A DNA stretch of 64,000 nucleotides, taken from the NCBI RefSeq assembly GCF_900129555.1, contig NZ_FQWC01000005.1, positions 248,001 through 312,000 on the forward strand, read 5' to 3'. The stretch is from Flavobacterium defluvii. GTDB taxonomy: Bacteria; Bacteroidota; Bacteroidia; Flavobacteriales; Flavobacteriaceae. Below are positions 53,685 through 62,751 of the stretch, in pieces (the first letter of the stretch is position 1; each line of letters begins with the position of its first letter). Made by a program: the position numbers and the translations under genes. The notes below the pieces were generated by a model that ran no database searches, was not told the DNA's origin, and saw only the letters and a list, made by a program, of their open reading frames with translations.

Positions 53685-54866
53685 ATGAAAACAGCATATA
53701 TAGTAAAAGCATATAGAACAGCAGTTGGAAAAGCTCCAAAAGGTGTTTTTAGATTTAAAAGACCTGATGAATTAGCTGCAGAAACCATTCAGTTTATGAT
53801 GGACGAGCTGCCTAATTTCGACAAAAAACGTATCGACGACGTTATGGTAGGAAATGCCATGCCGGAAGCTGAACAAGGTTTGAACGTTGGACGTTTGATC
53901 TCCTTGATGGGATTAAAAGTGGAAGATGTTCCTGGAGTTACAGTAAACCGTTACTGTGCATCTGGATTAGAAACTATCGGAATGGCGACTGCTAAAATCC
54001 AATCAGGAATGGCAGATTGTATCATTGCAGGTGGTGCAGAAAGTATGAGTTATATTCCGATGGGAGGTTACAAACCAACTCCGGATTATAAAGTTGCTGC
54101 TGCTGGTCACGAAGATTACTACTGGGGAATGGGTTTAACTGCTGAAGCGGTGGCTAACCAATACAAAATCTCTAGAGAAGATCAGGATGAGTTTGCTTAC
54201 AACTCTCATATGAAAGCGTTGAAAGCACAGGCAGAAGGGAAATTTGATAAACAAATCGTTCCGATTACTGTTGAGCAGACTTTCATCAACGAAAATGGTA
54301 AAAAAGAAACTAAATCATACGTTGTAAATAAAGACGAAGGTCCAAGAGCTGGAACTTCTAAAGAGGCTTTAGCAGGTTTAAGACCGGTTTTTGCTGCTGA
54401 CGGAAGTGTAACTGCTGGTAACTCTTCTCAAATGAGCGACGGTGCCGCTTTCGTTTTAATCATGAATGAAGAAATGGTAAAAGAATTAAATCTTGAACCA
54501 ATTGCTAGATTAGTAAACTTTGCTTCTTCTGGTGTTGAGCCAAGAATTATGGGTATCGGACCTGTAAAAGCAATTCCGAAAGCCTTAAAACAAGCTGGTT
54601 TAACATTGAACGATATCGAGTTAATTGAATTAAACGAGGCTTTTGCTTCACAAGCATTAGCAGTTACTCGTGAATTAAACATTAATCCAGAAATCGTAAA
54701 CGTAAACGGTGGAGCAATTTCTTTAGGACACCCTCTGGGATGTACTGGAGCTAAACTTTCTGTTCAGTTATTCGATGAAATGAAACGCAGAGGTAATAAG
54801 TACGGAATCGTTTCGATGTGTGTGGGGACTGGGCAAGGAAGCGCTGGGATTTACGAAGTATTATAA
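53685..54866 (+). CDS. fadA: Acetyl-CoA C-acyltransferase (3-ketoacyl-CoA thiolase)
   Basis: A 393-residue thiolase cleaving 3-ketoacyl-CoA with CoA to acetyl-CoA. The nucleophilic Cys is in VNRYCASGLETIGMA, the His in NVNGGAISLGHPLGCTGA, and the general-base Cys in VSMCVGTGQGSAGIYE. The length is normal. It completes the beta-oxidation set with the upstream fusion enzyme and the downstream acyl-CoA dehydrogenase. Confidence 0.96.
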   Translation: MKTAYIVKAYRTAVGKAPKGVFRFKRPDELAAETIQFMMDELPNFDKKRIDDVMVGNAMPEAEQGLNVGRLISLMGLKVEDVPGVTVNRYCASGLETIGMATAKIQSGMADCIIAGGAESMSYIPMGGYKPTPDYKVAAAGHEDYYWGMGLTAEAVANQYKISREDQDEFAYNSHMKALKAQAEGKFDKQIVPITVEQTFINENGKKETKSYVVNKDEGPRAGTSKEALAGLRPVFAADGSVTAGNSSQMSDGAAFVLIMNEEMVKELNLEPIARLVNFASSGVEPRIMGIGPVKAIPKALKQAGLTLNDIELIELNEAFASQALAVTRELNINPEIVNVNGGAISLGHPLGCTGAKLSVQLFDEMKRRGNKYGIVSMCVGTGQGSAGIYEVL

Positions 54867-54900
54867 GAAAGTATTATTAAGAGTAAGGTATACGTTCAGT

Positions 54901-55001
54901 TTGTCATTTCGACGAAGGAGAAATCTTCGCAAGTAGCTCTGCAAAGATTATCAACTATGTGGAAAATCGTTACGAAGATTTCTCCTTCGTCGAAATGACA
55001 A
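54901..55001. repeat. 29-bp inverted repeat between fadA and acyl-CoA dehydrogenase genes
   Basis: Arms 54901-54929 and 54973-55001 are perfect complements (TTGTCATTTCGACGAAGGAG...). It is inside the presumed operon and could partly uncouple the two genes or mark mRNA processing. A fragment of the family lies near 38347. Confidence 0.75.
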
Positions 55002-55048
55002 GATTGTGTACAAAAACCATAAATAAAAAACATACAAAAACATTAGCA

Positions 55049-56854
55049 ATGGCAGATACAATCGAAAAAAACGTGACTCGTGGTGGTCAGTTTTTAGTTA
55101 AAGAAACAAAATGCGAGGACATCTTCACACCAGAAGATTTCTCTGAAGAGCAGTTAATGATGCGTGACTCTGTAAAAGAGTTCGTTGATAAAGAATTATG
55201 GGCGCATAAAGATCGTTTTGAGAAAAAAGATTATGCGTATACAGAAGCTTCTATGCGTAAAGCAGGTGAACTTGGACTTCTTGGAGTTGCAGTTCCAGAA
55301 GAATATGGCGGATTAGGAATGGGATTTGTTTCTACAATGTTGGTTTGCGACTACATTTCTGGAGCAACAGGTTCTTTCTCAACTGCTTTTGGTGCTCATA
55401 CTGGAATTGGAACTATGCCAATTACACTTTATGGTACTGAAGAACAAAAGAAAAAATACGTTCCGAAATTGGCTTCTGGAGAATGGTTTGGAGCTTATTG
55501 CTTAACTGAGCCAGGTGCAGGATCTGACGCTAACTCAGGAAAAACAAAAGCGGTTTTATCTGAAGACGGAACTCATTATCTAATTACAGGACAAAAAATG
55601 TGGATTTCGAATGCAGGTTTCTGCAGCTTATTCATCGTTTTTGCTCGTATTGGAGATGATAAAAATATTACAGGTTTCATTGTAGAAAACGATCCTTCAA
55701 ACGGAATTTCTATGAATGAAGAAGAACATAAATTAGGAATCCGTGCTTCTTCTACTCGTCAGGTTTTCTTCAACGAAACAAAAGTTCCGGTTGAAAACAT
55801 GTTATCTGAAAGAGGAAACGGTTTCAAAATTGCAATGAATGCTTTAAATGTTGGTCGTATTAAATTGGCTGCAGCTTGTTTAGATGCTCAAAGAAGAGTT
55901 ACTTCTGGCGCTGTAAAATATGCTAACGAAAGAATTCAGTTCAATACTTCTATTTCATCTTTTGGAGCTATCCGTTCTAAATTAGCTGAAATGGCAACTA
56001 ACGCTTACGCTGGAGAAAGTGCTTCTTACCGTGCTGCAAAAGACATCGAAGACAGAATCGCTGCTCGTGAAGCAGAAGGAACTTCTCATCAAGAAGCAGA
56101 ATTGAAAGGTGTTGAAGAATATGCTATCGAGTGTTCTATCTTGAAAGTAGCGGTTTCTGAAGACGTTCAAAACTGTTCTGACGAAGGAATTCAAGTTTTC
56201 GGTGGAATGGGATTCTCTGAAGACACTCCAATGGAAAGTGCCTGGAGAGATGCTCGTATCGCTCGTATTTATGAAGGAACAAACGAAATCAACAGAATGC
56301 TTTCTGTAGGTATGCTGATCAAAAAAGCAATGAAAGGACACGTTGATTTACTTGGACCAGCAATGAAAGTTCAGGAAGAATTAATGGGAATTCCATCTTT
56401 TGATACTCCGGATTTCTCTGAATTATTCTCAGAAGAAAAAGTAATTGTGGCTAACTTGAAAAAAGTTTTCTTGATGGTTGCCGGAAGCGCAGTTCAAAAA
56501 TACGGACCAGAATTAGATTCTCACCAACAGTTATTAATGGCTGCTGCTGATATCTTAATCGAAATCTATATGGCTGAAAGTACAATTCTTAGAACGGAGA
56601 AATTAGCTAAAAAAGAAGGCGAAGATAAAGTTCAGGAGCAAATTGCAATGGCAAAATTATACTTGTACAAAGCAGTAGATATCGTAAACTTAAGAGGAAA
56701 AGAAGGAATTGCTTCTTTCTCTGAAGGCGACGAACAACGTATGATGTTAATGGGACTTAAACGTTTCACTAAATATACTAACCTGCCAAACGTGGTAGCG
56801 TTAAGAGAAAAAATTGCAGAAAAATTAGTAGCAGAAAATGCATACTGCTTCTAA
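55049..56854 (+). CDS. Acyl-CoA dehydrogenase
   Basis: A 601-residue flavoprotein with start at MADTIEKNVTRGGQF; upstream in-frame codons fall inside the 29-bp inverted repeat. The core has GAYCLTEPGAGSD (FAD/substrate), MWISNAGFCSLF and GGMGFSEDTPMESAWRDARI, with the catalytic Glu in IARIYEGTNEI. The C-terminal ~200-residue extension resembles very-long-chain (VLCAD/ACAD9-like) types. It catalyses the first oxidation step of beta-oxidation; electrons go to ETF. Confidence 0.95.
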   Translation: MADTIEKNVTRGGQFLVKETKCEDIFTPEDFSEEQLMMRDSVKEFVDKELWAHKDRFEKKDYAYTEASMRKAGELGLLGVAVPEEYGGLGMGFVSTMLVCDYISGATGSFSTAFGAHTGIGTMPITLYGTEEQKKKYVPKLASGEWFGAYCLTEPGAGSDANSGKTKAVLSEDGTHYLITGQKMWISNAGFCSLFIVFARIGDDKNITGFIVENDPSNGISMNEEEHKLGIRASSTRQVFFNETKVPVENMLSERGNGFKIAMNALNVGRIKLAAACLDAQRRVTSGAVKYANERIQFNTSISSFGAIRSKLAEMATNAYAGESASYRAAKDIEDRIAAREAEGTSHQEAELKGVEEYAIECSILKVAVSEDVQNCSDEGIQVFGGMGFSEDTPMESAWRDARIARIYEGTNEINRMLSVGMLIKKAMKGHVDLLGPAMKVQEELMGIPSFDTPDFSELFSEEKVIVANLKKVFLMVAGSAVQKYGPELDSHQQLLMAAADILIEIYMAESTILRTEKLAKKEGEDKVQEQIAMAKLYLYKAVDIVNLRGKEGIASFSEGDEQRMMLMGLKRFTKYTNLPNVVALREKIAEKLVAENAYCF

Positions 56855-57186
56855 TTTCAAAATAGTTTTTAGCTTTTAATTTGTTATAAACCCGCACAAG
56901 TCCGAAACTGTGCGGGTTTATTTTTTTTAATTTAAAACCATATAAGTGATATAAGTTCATTTAAAAAGTATGTATTCTCTCTTTTAACCAACTTTGTCAA
57001 AGTTTAAAACTTTGACAAAGTTTCTCTGGTGTTATTGAGCTTGGTCTAAATGAACTTATATCACTTATATAGCTAAACCCAATTTCACAAATCTTTATTA
57101 AAATTGAGGTTATGTTACAAGATTAATAGCAAAATTTAAATTCTAATGTTTTATATTTAGCGTTTTAAATCTTCAAAAAACATAAA
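56855..57186. repeat. Intergenic region: terminator plus long inverted repeat
   Basis: A terminator AACCCGCACA...TGTGCGGGTT with T tract (56888-56930) is followed by 23-bp perfect arms at 56941-56963 and 57047-57069. An inner inverted pair (AACTTTGTCAAAGTTT and complement, ~56990-57021) sits between them. The outer arm also occurs in part at 14902-14925. This is a MITE-like, non-coding ~130-bp palindrome. Confidence 0.7.
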
Positions 57187-58281
57187 ATGAAACAAATTAG
57201 CCTAATTGCCTTTTTATCTATCTGCCTTTTTTCCACAAACATTTTTGCGCAGAAGAATAAAAAATTTGACATCATCGCTTATTACACTGGTGATTCTAAA
57301 CTAATTGACGAGTATGAAGTCAATAAATTAAATCAGATTATTTTTAGTTTCTGTCATTTAAAAGACGGAAAACTAAGCGTAGATTCTACTAAAGATTCTC
57401 TTACTATAAAACATTTGGTTTCACTAAAAACTAAAAATCCACAATTAAAAATCGTTTTATCTCTTGGCGGATGGGGCGGATGCGAACCTTGTTCAAATGC
57501 TTTTTCGACTGCTGATGGACGTTTGAAATTTGCTAAATCGGTAAAAGAAGTAAGCGATTATTTTAAAGTTGATGGTTTAGATTTGGATTGGGAATATCCA
57601 GCAATTGAAGGTCTTCCTGGACATTTATTCCAACCTGCTGATAAACCTAATTTTACAGAATTAATTAAAATTTTACGTTCAACTTTAGGTAAAAAATACG
57701 AGTTAAGTTTTGCTGCCGGAGGTTTTCAAAAATATCTTGATGAATCTATCGACTGGAAAGCCGTTGCACCATTAGTTAATCGTATCAATATTATGAGTTA
57801 TGATTTAGTAAACGGATATTCTAAAGTAACTGGACATCACACACCATTGTATAGCACAAATCCAAAAGAAGAATCTACAGACAGAGCTGTTGAATTTTTA
57901 TTGAAAGCTGGAGTTCCTGCTGAAAAATTGGTAATTGGAGGCGCATTTTATACCAGACAATGGAAAAATGTAGAAAACATCAATAACGGTTTGTATCAGG
58001 CAGGTGAACATTTTCAAGGTGCTGATTTTAAAAACTATGCTACAACTTATACAGAAGCAAACGGCTGGAAATATTTTTATGATGAAAAAGCTCAAGCACC
58101 TTATTGGTATAATGAAGGAACAAAAACATTTGCAACTTCTGACGATATTAAATCTATTAAAGCAAAAACAGAATATGTAAAGTCTAAAAAACTGGGCGGA
58201 ATCATGTTCTGGGAATTAACTTTGGATAGTTTCCGTGATGGAATGGTAAATGCTATTTATGAAGTTAAAACAGCTAAATAA
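57187..58281 (+). CDS. Secreted glycoside hydrolase family 18 enzyme
   Basis: A 364-residue protein with signal peptide MKQISLIAFLSICLFSTNIF. The GH18 catalytic motif DGLDLDWEYP (DxxDxDxE) gives the proton-donor Glu near residue 137. SLGGWGGC is the other family signature, and SYDLVNGYS and GGIMFWELTLDS complete the barrel. The expected activity is chitinase or endo-beta-N-acetylglucosaminidase-like hydrolysis. No sorting tail or carbohydrate-binding domain is present, so it may be periplasmic. A terminator follows at 58300. Confidence 0.93.
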   Translation: MKQISLIAFLSICLFSTNIFAQKNKKFDIIAYYTGDSKLIDEYEVNKLNQIIFSFCHLKDGKLSVDSTKDSLTIKHLVSLKTKNPQLKIVLSLGGWGGCEPCSNAFSTADGRLKFAKSVKEVSDYFKVDGLDLDWEYPAIEGLPGHLFQPADKPNFTELIKILRSTLGKKYELSFAAGGFQKYLDESIDWKAVAPLVNRINIMSYDLVNGYSKVTGHHTPLYSTNPKEESTDRAVEFLLKAGVPAEKLVIGGAFYTRQWKNVENINNGLYQAGEHFQGADFKNYATTYTEANGWKYFYDEKAQAPYWYNEGTKTFATSDDIKSIKAKTEYVKSKKLGGIMFWELTLDSFRDGMVNAIYEVKTAK

Positions 58282-58299
58282 ATTCATCAAAAACAAATA

Positions 58300-58338
58300 A
58301 AAAAAAACGGCAGTTACTTAAAAATAACTGCCGTTTTA
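58300..58338. terminator. Bidirectional terminator
   Basis: AAACGGCAGTTA-cttaaaaa-TAACTGCCGTTT with A/T tracts, between convergent genes. Confidence 0.85.
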
Positions 58339-58356
58339 TTTTATAAAAATCTTTCT

Positions 58357-58839
58357 TTAGATTTTTGACTTATCTAATTCTCCTATAAAAGGAATAATTT
58401 CTAAAATTTCTGCTCTAATTATAGTTTGCAAATACACTTCTAACTGAATAAATTTAGCCGCATTTATTGCACCAATAGCTTTTTTAGCTTTACTGTATGT
58501 TTTGCAAAACAACTTTTCGTAAGCCATATGATTTTTAAAAGTTCCTTTGGCCAGTTCATCTGCTTTTGCATCAGTAAGTGTACCGTAATTGGCCGCATAA
58601 TCATTAATTAATTGAAATTTGGTTTGTCCGAGCGCTTTACGTTTTGTTTCATAATCATCGTAAACTTTATTAAAAGCCGCAGCTTGAGTATCAGACAAAT
58701 TCATATACTGTTTTACTAAATCACTCTTAGTTTTTCCGTAAAGACTTTGTAAAACTTCTACATCTTCTTTAAATGTAGATTGTGCATAAGATGAAAACGT
58801 GGCAATTGCCATAATAAAAATAAGACTTAATTTTTTCAT
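58357..58839 (-). CDS. Secreted helical protein, unknown (Spy/CpxP-like pattern)
   Basis: A 160-residue protein with signal peptide MKKLSLIFIMAIATFSSYAQ. The mature part is entirely helical and charged, with LSDTQAAAFNKVYDDYETKR reminiscent of the LTxxQ motif of periplasmic Spy/CpxP-type chaperones, but weakly. It probably serves in the periplasm. It is followed on the same strand by, and may share regulation with, other small secreted proteins upstream (58920-59897). Confidence 0.65.
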   Translation of the reverse strand: MKKLSLIFIMAIATFSSYAQSTFKEDVEVLQSLYGKTKSDLVKQYMNLSDTQAAAFNKVYDDYETKRKALGQTKFQLINDYAANYGTLTDAKADELAKGTFKNHMAYEKLFCKTYSKAKKAIGAINAAKFIQLEVYLQTIIRAEILEIIPFIGELDKSKI

Positions 58840-58919
58840 AGTTTTGATTTTTAATGTGTTTCTAAATAATTATGCATTCTAAATATTCTTGTTTAAAATG
58901 GGATTCAAAACAATTTATT

Positions 58920-59441
58920 CTATTTTTTATCTTCCTCAGCTTTTGGAGCACTTATTTGTCCATCATAAGAAATTGGAGCACGATTATTACTATTTACAGA
59001 AAGTGTCGCGCCTCCATCAAAAAATATGGTAAAAAACAAATCATAAACATCGTCTTTGCCTTTAACAGTAGCCCTCACTCTATAGTTTTTTGACTTCTTC
59101 TCTATCTTGATATTTTCTGGAGTTCCTTCAAATTTAATTCCGCCGTCGCTACCGTATCCCACATTATAACCACGTCCGAAAAAAGGAAGATCACATGTTG
59201 TTTTCTCAGCATTAAACTTTAAGAAATAGGTATTATAATCCAGAATAATAAGACGTCCGCCTTGTGGAGTGACTTTTTGGGCTTCAAAAACAAAATTTTT
59301 AGAATCGATCAAAGCTTCAATTTCTTTTTGTTTTTGCAATTCTCTTTCAGCTTTAAGTTCTTTTTTGCTTTTTTGCTGTGCTGAAACAGAAATATTCAAA
59401 AAGCACAATAATAGTAGTAAAATGGATAATTTCGTTTTCAT
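58920..59441 (-). CDS. DUF4251-type periplasmic protein
   Basis: A 173-residue protein with signal peptide MKTKLSILLLLLCFLNISVSAQ. A Lys/Glu-rich helical segment (KKELKAERELQKQKEIEALI) precedes a beta-rich domain with PQGGRLIILDYNTYFLKF and LPFFGRGYNVGYGSDGG, the pattern of the Bacteroidota-specific DUF4251 family. Function unknown. Confidence 0.8.
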   Translation of the reverse strand: MKTKLSILLLLLCFLNISVSAQQKSKKELKAERELQKQKEIEALIDSKNFVFEAQKVTPQGGRLIILDYNTYFLKFNAEKTTCDLPFFGRGYNVGYGSDGGIKFEGTPENIKIEKKSKNYRVRATVKGKDDVYDLFFTIFFDGGATLSVNSNNRAPISYDGQISAPKAEEDKK

Positions 59442-59471
59442 GTGTATCCTATTTTAGATTATTAAAGAAAT

Positions 59472-59897
59472 TTATTTTTTCGTAAATCGCATCATGGCAA
59501 TATCTCCGGAAATTAAATTCAGCGTTTTACCATCATCCGTAATATCGTATGATGTTATTTTTTGAAGTGTACTCATATACGTTTGTTCTCCTTGCCCGTC
59601 CAGACACATCATTTTTGTCATGGCCATTGGCTGGGTAAAATCAATTTTATTTCCATCTATGACTAGTTTTCCGGTATAGTTATTACAACTGCTATTACCA
59701 GAAACCTGATTATCTTTTGTATTAAAACTTATCGTTGGTTTTTTATTTGGATATAAACCATCAAAGGTAATTCTTGGTCCGGTTATATAATTGAGTTCCC
59801 AGGTTCCGTCAAGTTTTGCAGCCGAATCAACCTTTTTACACTTACAGGAAAATAAAATCGAAGTAATTAAAACGAGGATAGAAATCTTTTTCATCAT
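59472..59897 (-). CDS. META-domain lipoprotein (HslJ-like)
   Basis: A 141-residue lipoprotein (MMKKISILVLITSILFSCKC, lipobox Cys18). The META domain follows: LDGTWELNYITGPRITFDG ... SFNTKDNQVSGNSSCNNYTG ... MTKMMC ... LNLISGDIAMMRFTK. It is homologous to E. coli HslJ, linked to heat-inducible novobiocin resistance. Likely outer-membrane-attached in the periplasm. Confidence 0.88.
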   Translation of the reverse strand: MMKKISILVLITSILFSCKCKKVDSAAKLDGTWELNYITGPRITFDGLYPNKKPTISFNTKDNQVSGNSSCNNYTGKLVIDGNKIDFTQPMAMTKMMCLDGQGEQTYMSTLQKITSYDITDDGKTLNLISGDIAMMRFTKK

Positions 59898-60111
59898 AAC
59901 ATTAGGTATTAAATATGAAAGAATTACAGAAGTCTGGTTTCAGAAATTATTCGTTAAAACCCTTACGAATTTACGCAATATTTTTCGGTTTTGTGCTCAA
60001 TCGATATTAATTTACCAAGTATAGTTTGACTTTTTTTTAACTTTTAGAGTTAATGTATTCCGTTATTTTATGTTAAATTTACTTAATCTTTAATTTAAAA
60101 TGCCCTTATAT

Positions 60112-60639
60112 ATGAAAAAACTGATCGTATCATTCGCTATAATTACAGCTTTAATTATTGGTTGTAAGACTAATACAAAATCAAGTGATGCTAAAACTTT
60201 GACTGTAGCATTAGAACCAAAAAGCAATAGTACAGTAGCCGGAACTGCTACTTTTACTGAAAAAAATGGAAAAGTAACCTTTACGGCAAAAGTTTCTGGT
60301 TTACAGCCGGGAGTTCACGCCATACATATTCATGAAAAAGCAGATTGTACTGCAGCTGATGGAAGTTCAGCTGGCGGACACTGGAATCCTACTTTTAAAA
60401 AACACGGAAAATGGGGAGTGGGAGAATATCATAAAGGTGATATCGGAAATTTTACTGCCGACGATAAAGGTAACGGAACAATTACTCTAACTACTGATGA
60501 ATGGTGCATTGGCTGTGGAGATGCGACTAAAGATGTTCTTGGAAAAGGTTTAATTGTGCATCAGGGAACAGATGATTTTACTACTCAGCCAACCGGAAAT
60601 GCCGGAGGAAGAGTTGCCTGCGCAGGAATTATAAAATAA
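60112..60639 (+). CDS. sodC: Cu-Zn superoxide dismutase, lipoprotein
   Basis: A 175-residue enzyme from the ATG at 60112 (MKKLIVSFAIITALIIGC, lipobox Cys18). Copper ligands are in HAIHIHEKADC, and GGHWNPTFKKHG with downstream His/Asp residues supplies bridging and zinc ligands. The second Cys of the conserved disulfide is in GGRVACAGIIK. It dismutates superoxide in the periplasm or at the outer membrane. The insert with WCIGCGDATKD is longer than in classic SodC and contains an extra Cys pair. Confidence 0.93.
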   Translation: MKKLIVSFAIITALIIGCKTNTKSSDAKTLTVALEPKSNSTVAGTATFTEKNGKVTFTAKVSGLQPGVHAIHIHEKADCTAADGSSAGGHWNPTFKKHGKWGVGEYHKGDIGNFTADDKGNGTITLTTDEWCIGCGDATKDVLGKGLIVHQGTDDFTTQPTGNAGGRVACAGIIK

Positions 60640-60650
60640 GAAAACATTGA

Positions 60651-60684
60651 TAACCACTATATTTCACAAAAATCTAGTGGTTAT
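60651..60684 (+). terminator. Terminator of sodC
   Basis: AACCACTA ... TAGTGGTT with a 3' T tract directly after sodC. Confidence 0.7.
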
Positions 60685-60720
60685 TTTATTTTTAATTCAT
60701 GCTAAAACAAGAAAAAGATA

Positions 60721-60728
60721 TAGCTTTG
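60721..60728 (+). promoter_or_regulatory. -7 box of the LETM1-related gene
   Basis: TAGCTTTG, an exact TAnnTTTG match 19 bp before the start codon. Confidence 0.6.
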
Positions 60729-60747
60729 CAGCTATAAATTTAAAGCA

Positions 60748-61950
60748 ATGATTAATCCATCAGCACACGGCTGGATAGACAAATTTTTTAGTGAGCAGAA
60801 GTTTTCAGAAGCTATTCCTTTTGAAACTACTGATTCCTTTTACTATAAAGTTAGAGAAACTGGTTTTATCTACGGTCATATTATTGCTATTGATTCTCAA
60901 ATTCCAATTCCGATAAAAGGCTGGTTTAAAACCGAAATTTCTAAAGTTGCGTTACTTAATACCCTTTATCATGTTTTTTGTTTAGAAAAAAGAAATTCTG
61001 AACCCAATAACTTTATTGCCGAGGTTGTAAAATTCTACAAACAAATGAATCCTGAAGGCTTTAATTTGTTTAAAATTCTACTGCCAAAAGATACTCCTTC
61101 ACATTCGTTAGAAAGTATTATCGACGAAAGAGTGCAAACCAATGACAGTATCATTAGCAAAAACTTTTCGCATTTGGTAACCAATGCGCTTTTGTTTATT
61201 GATGTTCTGGCTTTTAGGCAATATTTAGAACACGGAGTAATTCCTGAAAAATACTTAAAACGAATTGAAGAAACCGTTCTGGGAATTGTTGGTCTGGCAC
61301 TAAAAACCAAAACCATCAAATCGCAGCACGACGATTTATTGATTAAACTTTTTGAAGCTTCTATTCGATATTCTAAATTTTCAAAAGTTACCGTTGATAC
61401 TTTAGAGACTTTACAACTTGATTATTTTAAAAATACATTAGAACATTATTATTTAATCGACATGGCCGGAATGGCTTTGTGGAGTGACGGTGTTGTAGAA
61501 AATGAAGAAGCGTATTTCTTGTATTCTTTAGGCTCAATGATGGGCGTTTCTGATGATTTTGTAAAAACAACCATCGATACGACTCATAATTTTATAACGA
61601 CCCATAAAAAGAAAATTCCGTATTTTAATTACTCAAATCCTGTAAAACATTTTTACGATCAAATGACGCACAGCGTTGTAAAACTGATTATAAGAAACAA
61701 AAACAGATTAATTAAAGAAATTGTTCAGAGTAAGGAGTTAATGGTTTTACTGGCATATTCTACAACCAGAGATTTGGATGCAAAGGAAAAGAAAAAGGTA
61801 AAAAAACAACTTTTAGACATTTGTAAAACGATTCCGTCCTTAACGATATTTTTACTTCCGGGCGGAAGTTTATTACTGCCAATATTGATTAAATTTATCC
61901 CGACAATGCTTCCATCAGCTTTTAATGAAAATCTGGATGAAAACGAATAA
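60748..61950 (+). CDS. LETM1-related / TerB-like protein
   Basis: A 400-residue mostly helical protein. A central region (~240-290; DMAGMALWSDGVVENEEAYF) has the acidic helix-loop-helix look of TerB-like domains. The C-terminus SLTIFLLPGGSLLLPILIKF is the hydrophobic proline-rich segment typical of LETM1-type proteins. Bacteroidota homologues are annotated as LETM1-related biofilm-associated proteins. The molecular role is unknown. Confidence 0.8.
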   Translation: MINPSAHGWIDKFFSEQKFSEAIPFETTDSFYYKVRETGFIYGHIIAIDSQIPIPIKGWFKTEISKVALLNTLYHVFCLEKRNSEPNNFIAEVVKFYKQMNPEGFNLFKILLPKDTPSHSLESIIDERVQTNDSIISKNFSHLVTNALLFIDVLAFRQYLEHGVIPEKYLKRIEETVLGIVGLALKTKTIKSQHDDLLIKLFEASIRYSKFSKVTVDTLETLQLDYFKNTLEHYYLIDMAGMALWSDGVVENEEAYFLYSLGSMMGVSDDFVKTTIDTTHNFITTHKKKIPYFNYSNPVKHFYDQMTHSVVKLIIRNKNRLIKEIVQSKELMVLLAYSTTRDLDAKEKKKVKKQLLDICKTIPSLTIFLLPGGSLLLPILIKFIPTMLPSAFNENLDENE

Positions 61951-61984
61951 AAAAAATCGCCCTTTCTCAAGGGCGATTTTTTTT
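61951..61984. terminator. Bidirectional terminator
   Basis: AAAATCGCCCTT-tctc-AAGGGCGATTTT with A/T tracts, between convergent genes. Confidence 0.85.
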
Positions 61985-61994
61985 ATTTTAATTA

Positions 61995-62630
61995 TTAAAG
62001 ATCCAATTGGTAAACTTCATCTAACTCATCATTCGAAGCAATATTTACATTTAAATCAGTTACAAAACCAGAATTTAAACCGTAAACCCATCCGTGAAGC
62101 ATTAAGTCTTGCCCGTTTTTCCAAGCGTTCTGAACAATTGAAGTCTTTGCTAAGTTGTAAACTTGTTCTTTAGTATTGATTTCAACAAAAGCATTAAAAC
62201 GCTCTTCTTCATTCTCAATTGAATTTAAATATTTATCATGCAGACGATATTCATCTTTAATGTGGCGTAACCAGTTATCAATAATTCCAACTGATTGATG
62301 TCCCATTGCAGCTTTAACACCACCGCATCCGTAGTGTCCACATACGATAATGTGCTTTATTTTCAAAACATTTACAGCATAATCCAGTACACTTAACATA
62401 TTCATATCAGAGTGAACCACCATGTTAGCAATATTTCTGTGTACAAAAACTTCGCCAGGTTTAGCACCAACAATTTCGTTTGCCGGAACACGGCTGTCCG
62501 AACATCCAATCCATAACAATGGCGGCTGTTGTCCTTTTGCCAGATCAGCAAAATAGTTAGGATCTTTTGCTAATGAAGTTTCAACCCACTTTTTATTGTT
62601 TTCTAATAACTGCTCATAAAATTTTCTCAT
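61995..62630 (-). CDS. Beta-class carbonic anhydrase
   Basis: A 211-residue enzyme interconverting CO2 and bicarbonate, start at MRKFYEQLLENNKKW. Zinc ligands and the Asp-Arg dyad lie in WIGCSDSRVPANEI, and the remaining His and Cys in CGHYGCGGVKAAMG. It is adjacent to, and on the same strand as, a SulP-family transporter. In several bacteria this pair forms a bicarbonate-uptake unit, so it probably supplies bicarbonate to carboxylases or retains CO2. Confidence 0.95.
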   Translation of the reverse strand: MRKFYEQLLENNKKWVETSLAKDPNYFADLAKGQQPPLLWIGCSDSRVPANEIVGAKPGEVFVHRNIANMVVHSDMNMLSVLDYAVNVLKIKHIIVCGHYGCGGVKAAMGHQSVGIIDNWLRHIKDEYRLHDKYLNSIENEEERFNAFVEINTKEQVYNLAKTSIVQNAWKNGQDLMLHGWVYGLNSGFVTDLNVNIASNDELDEVYQLDL

Positions 62631-62751
62631 CTTTTTTTGTTTTTTTTTGGAATTATCAATGCTCAAGCATATCAAAAAGACTTTTGTGTAAAGTTATTTA
62701 AATTTTGATATTTCTCAAACCCGATAAATATCTTTATTTAGATAATTTGTT

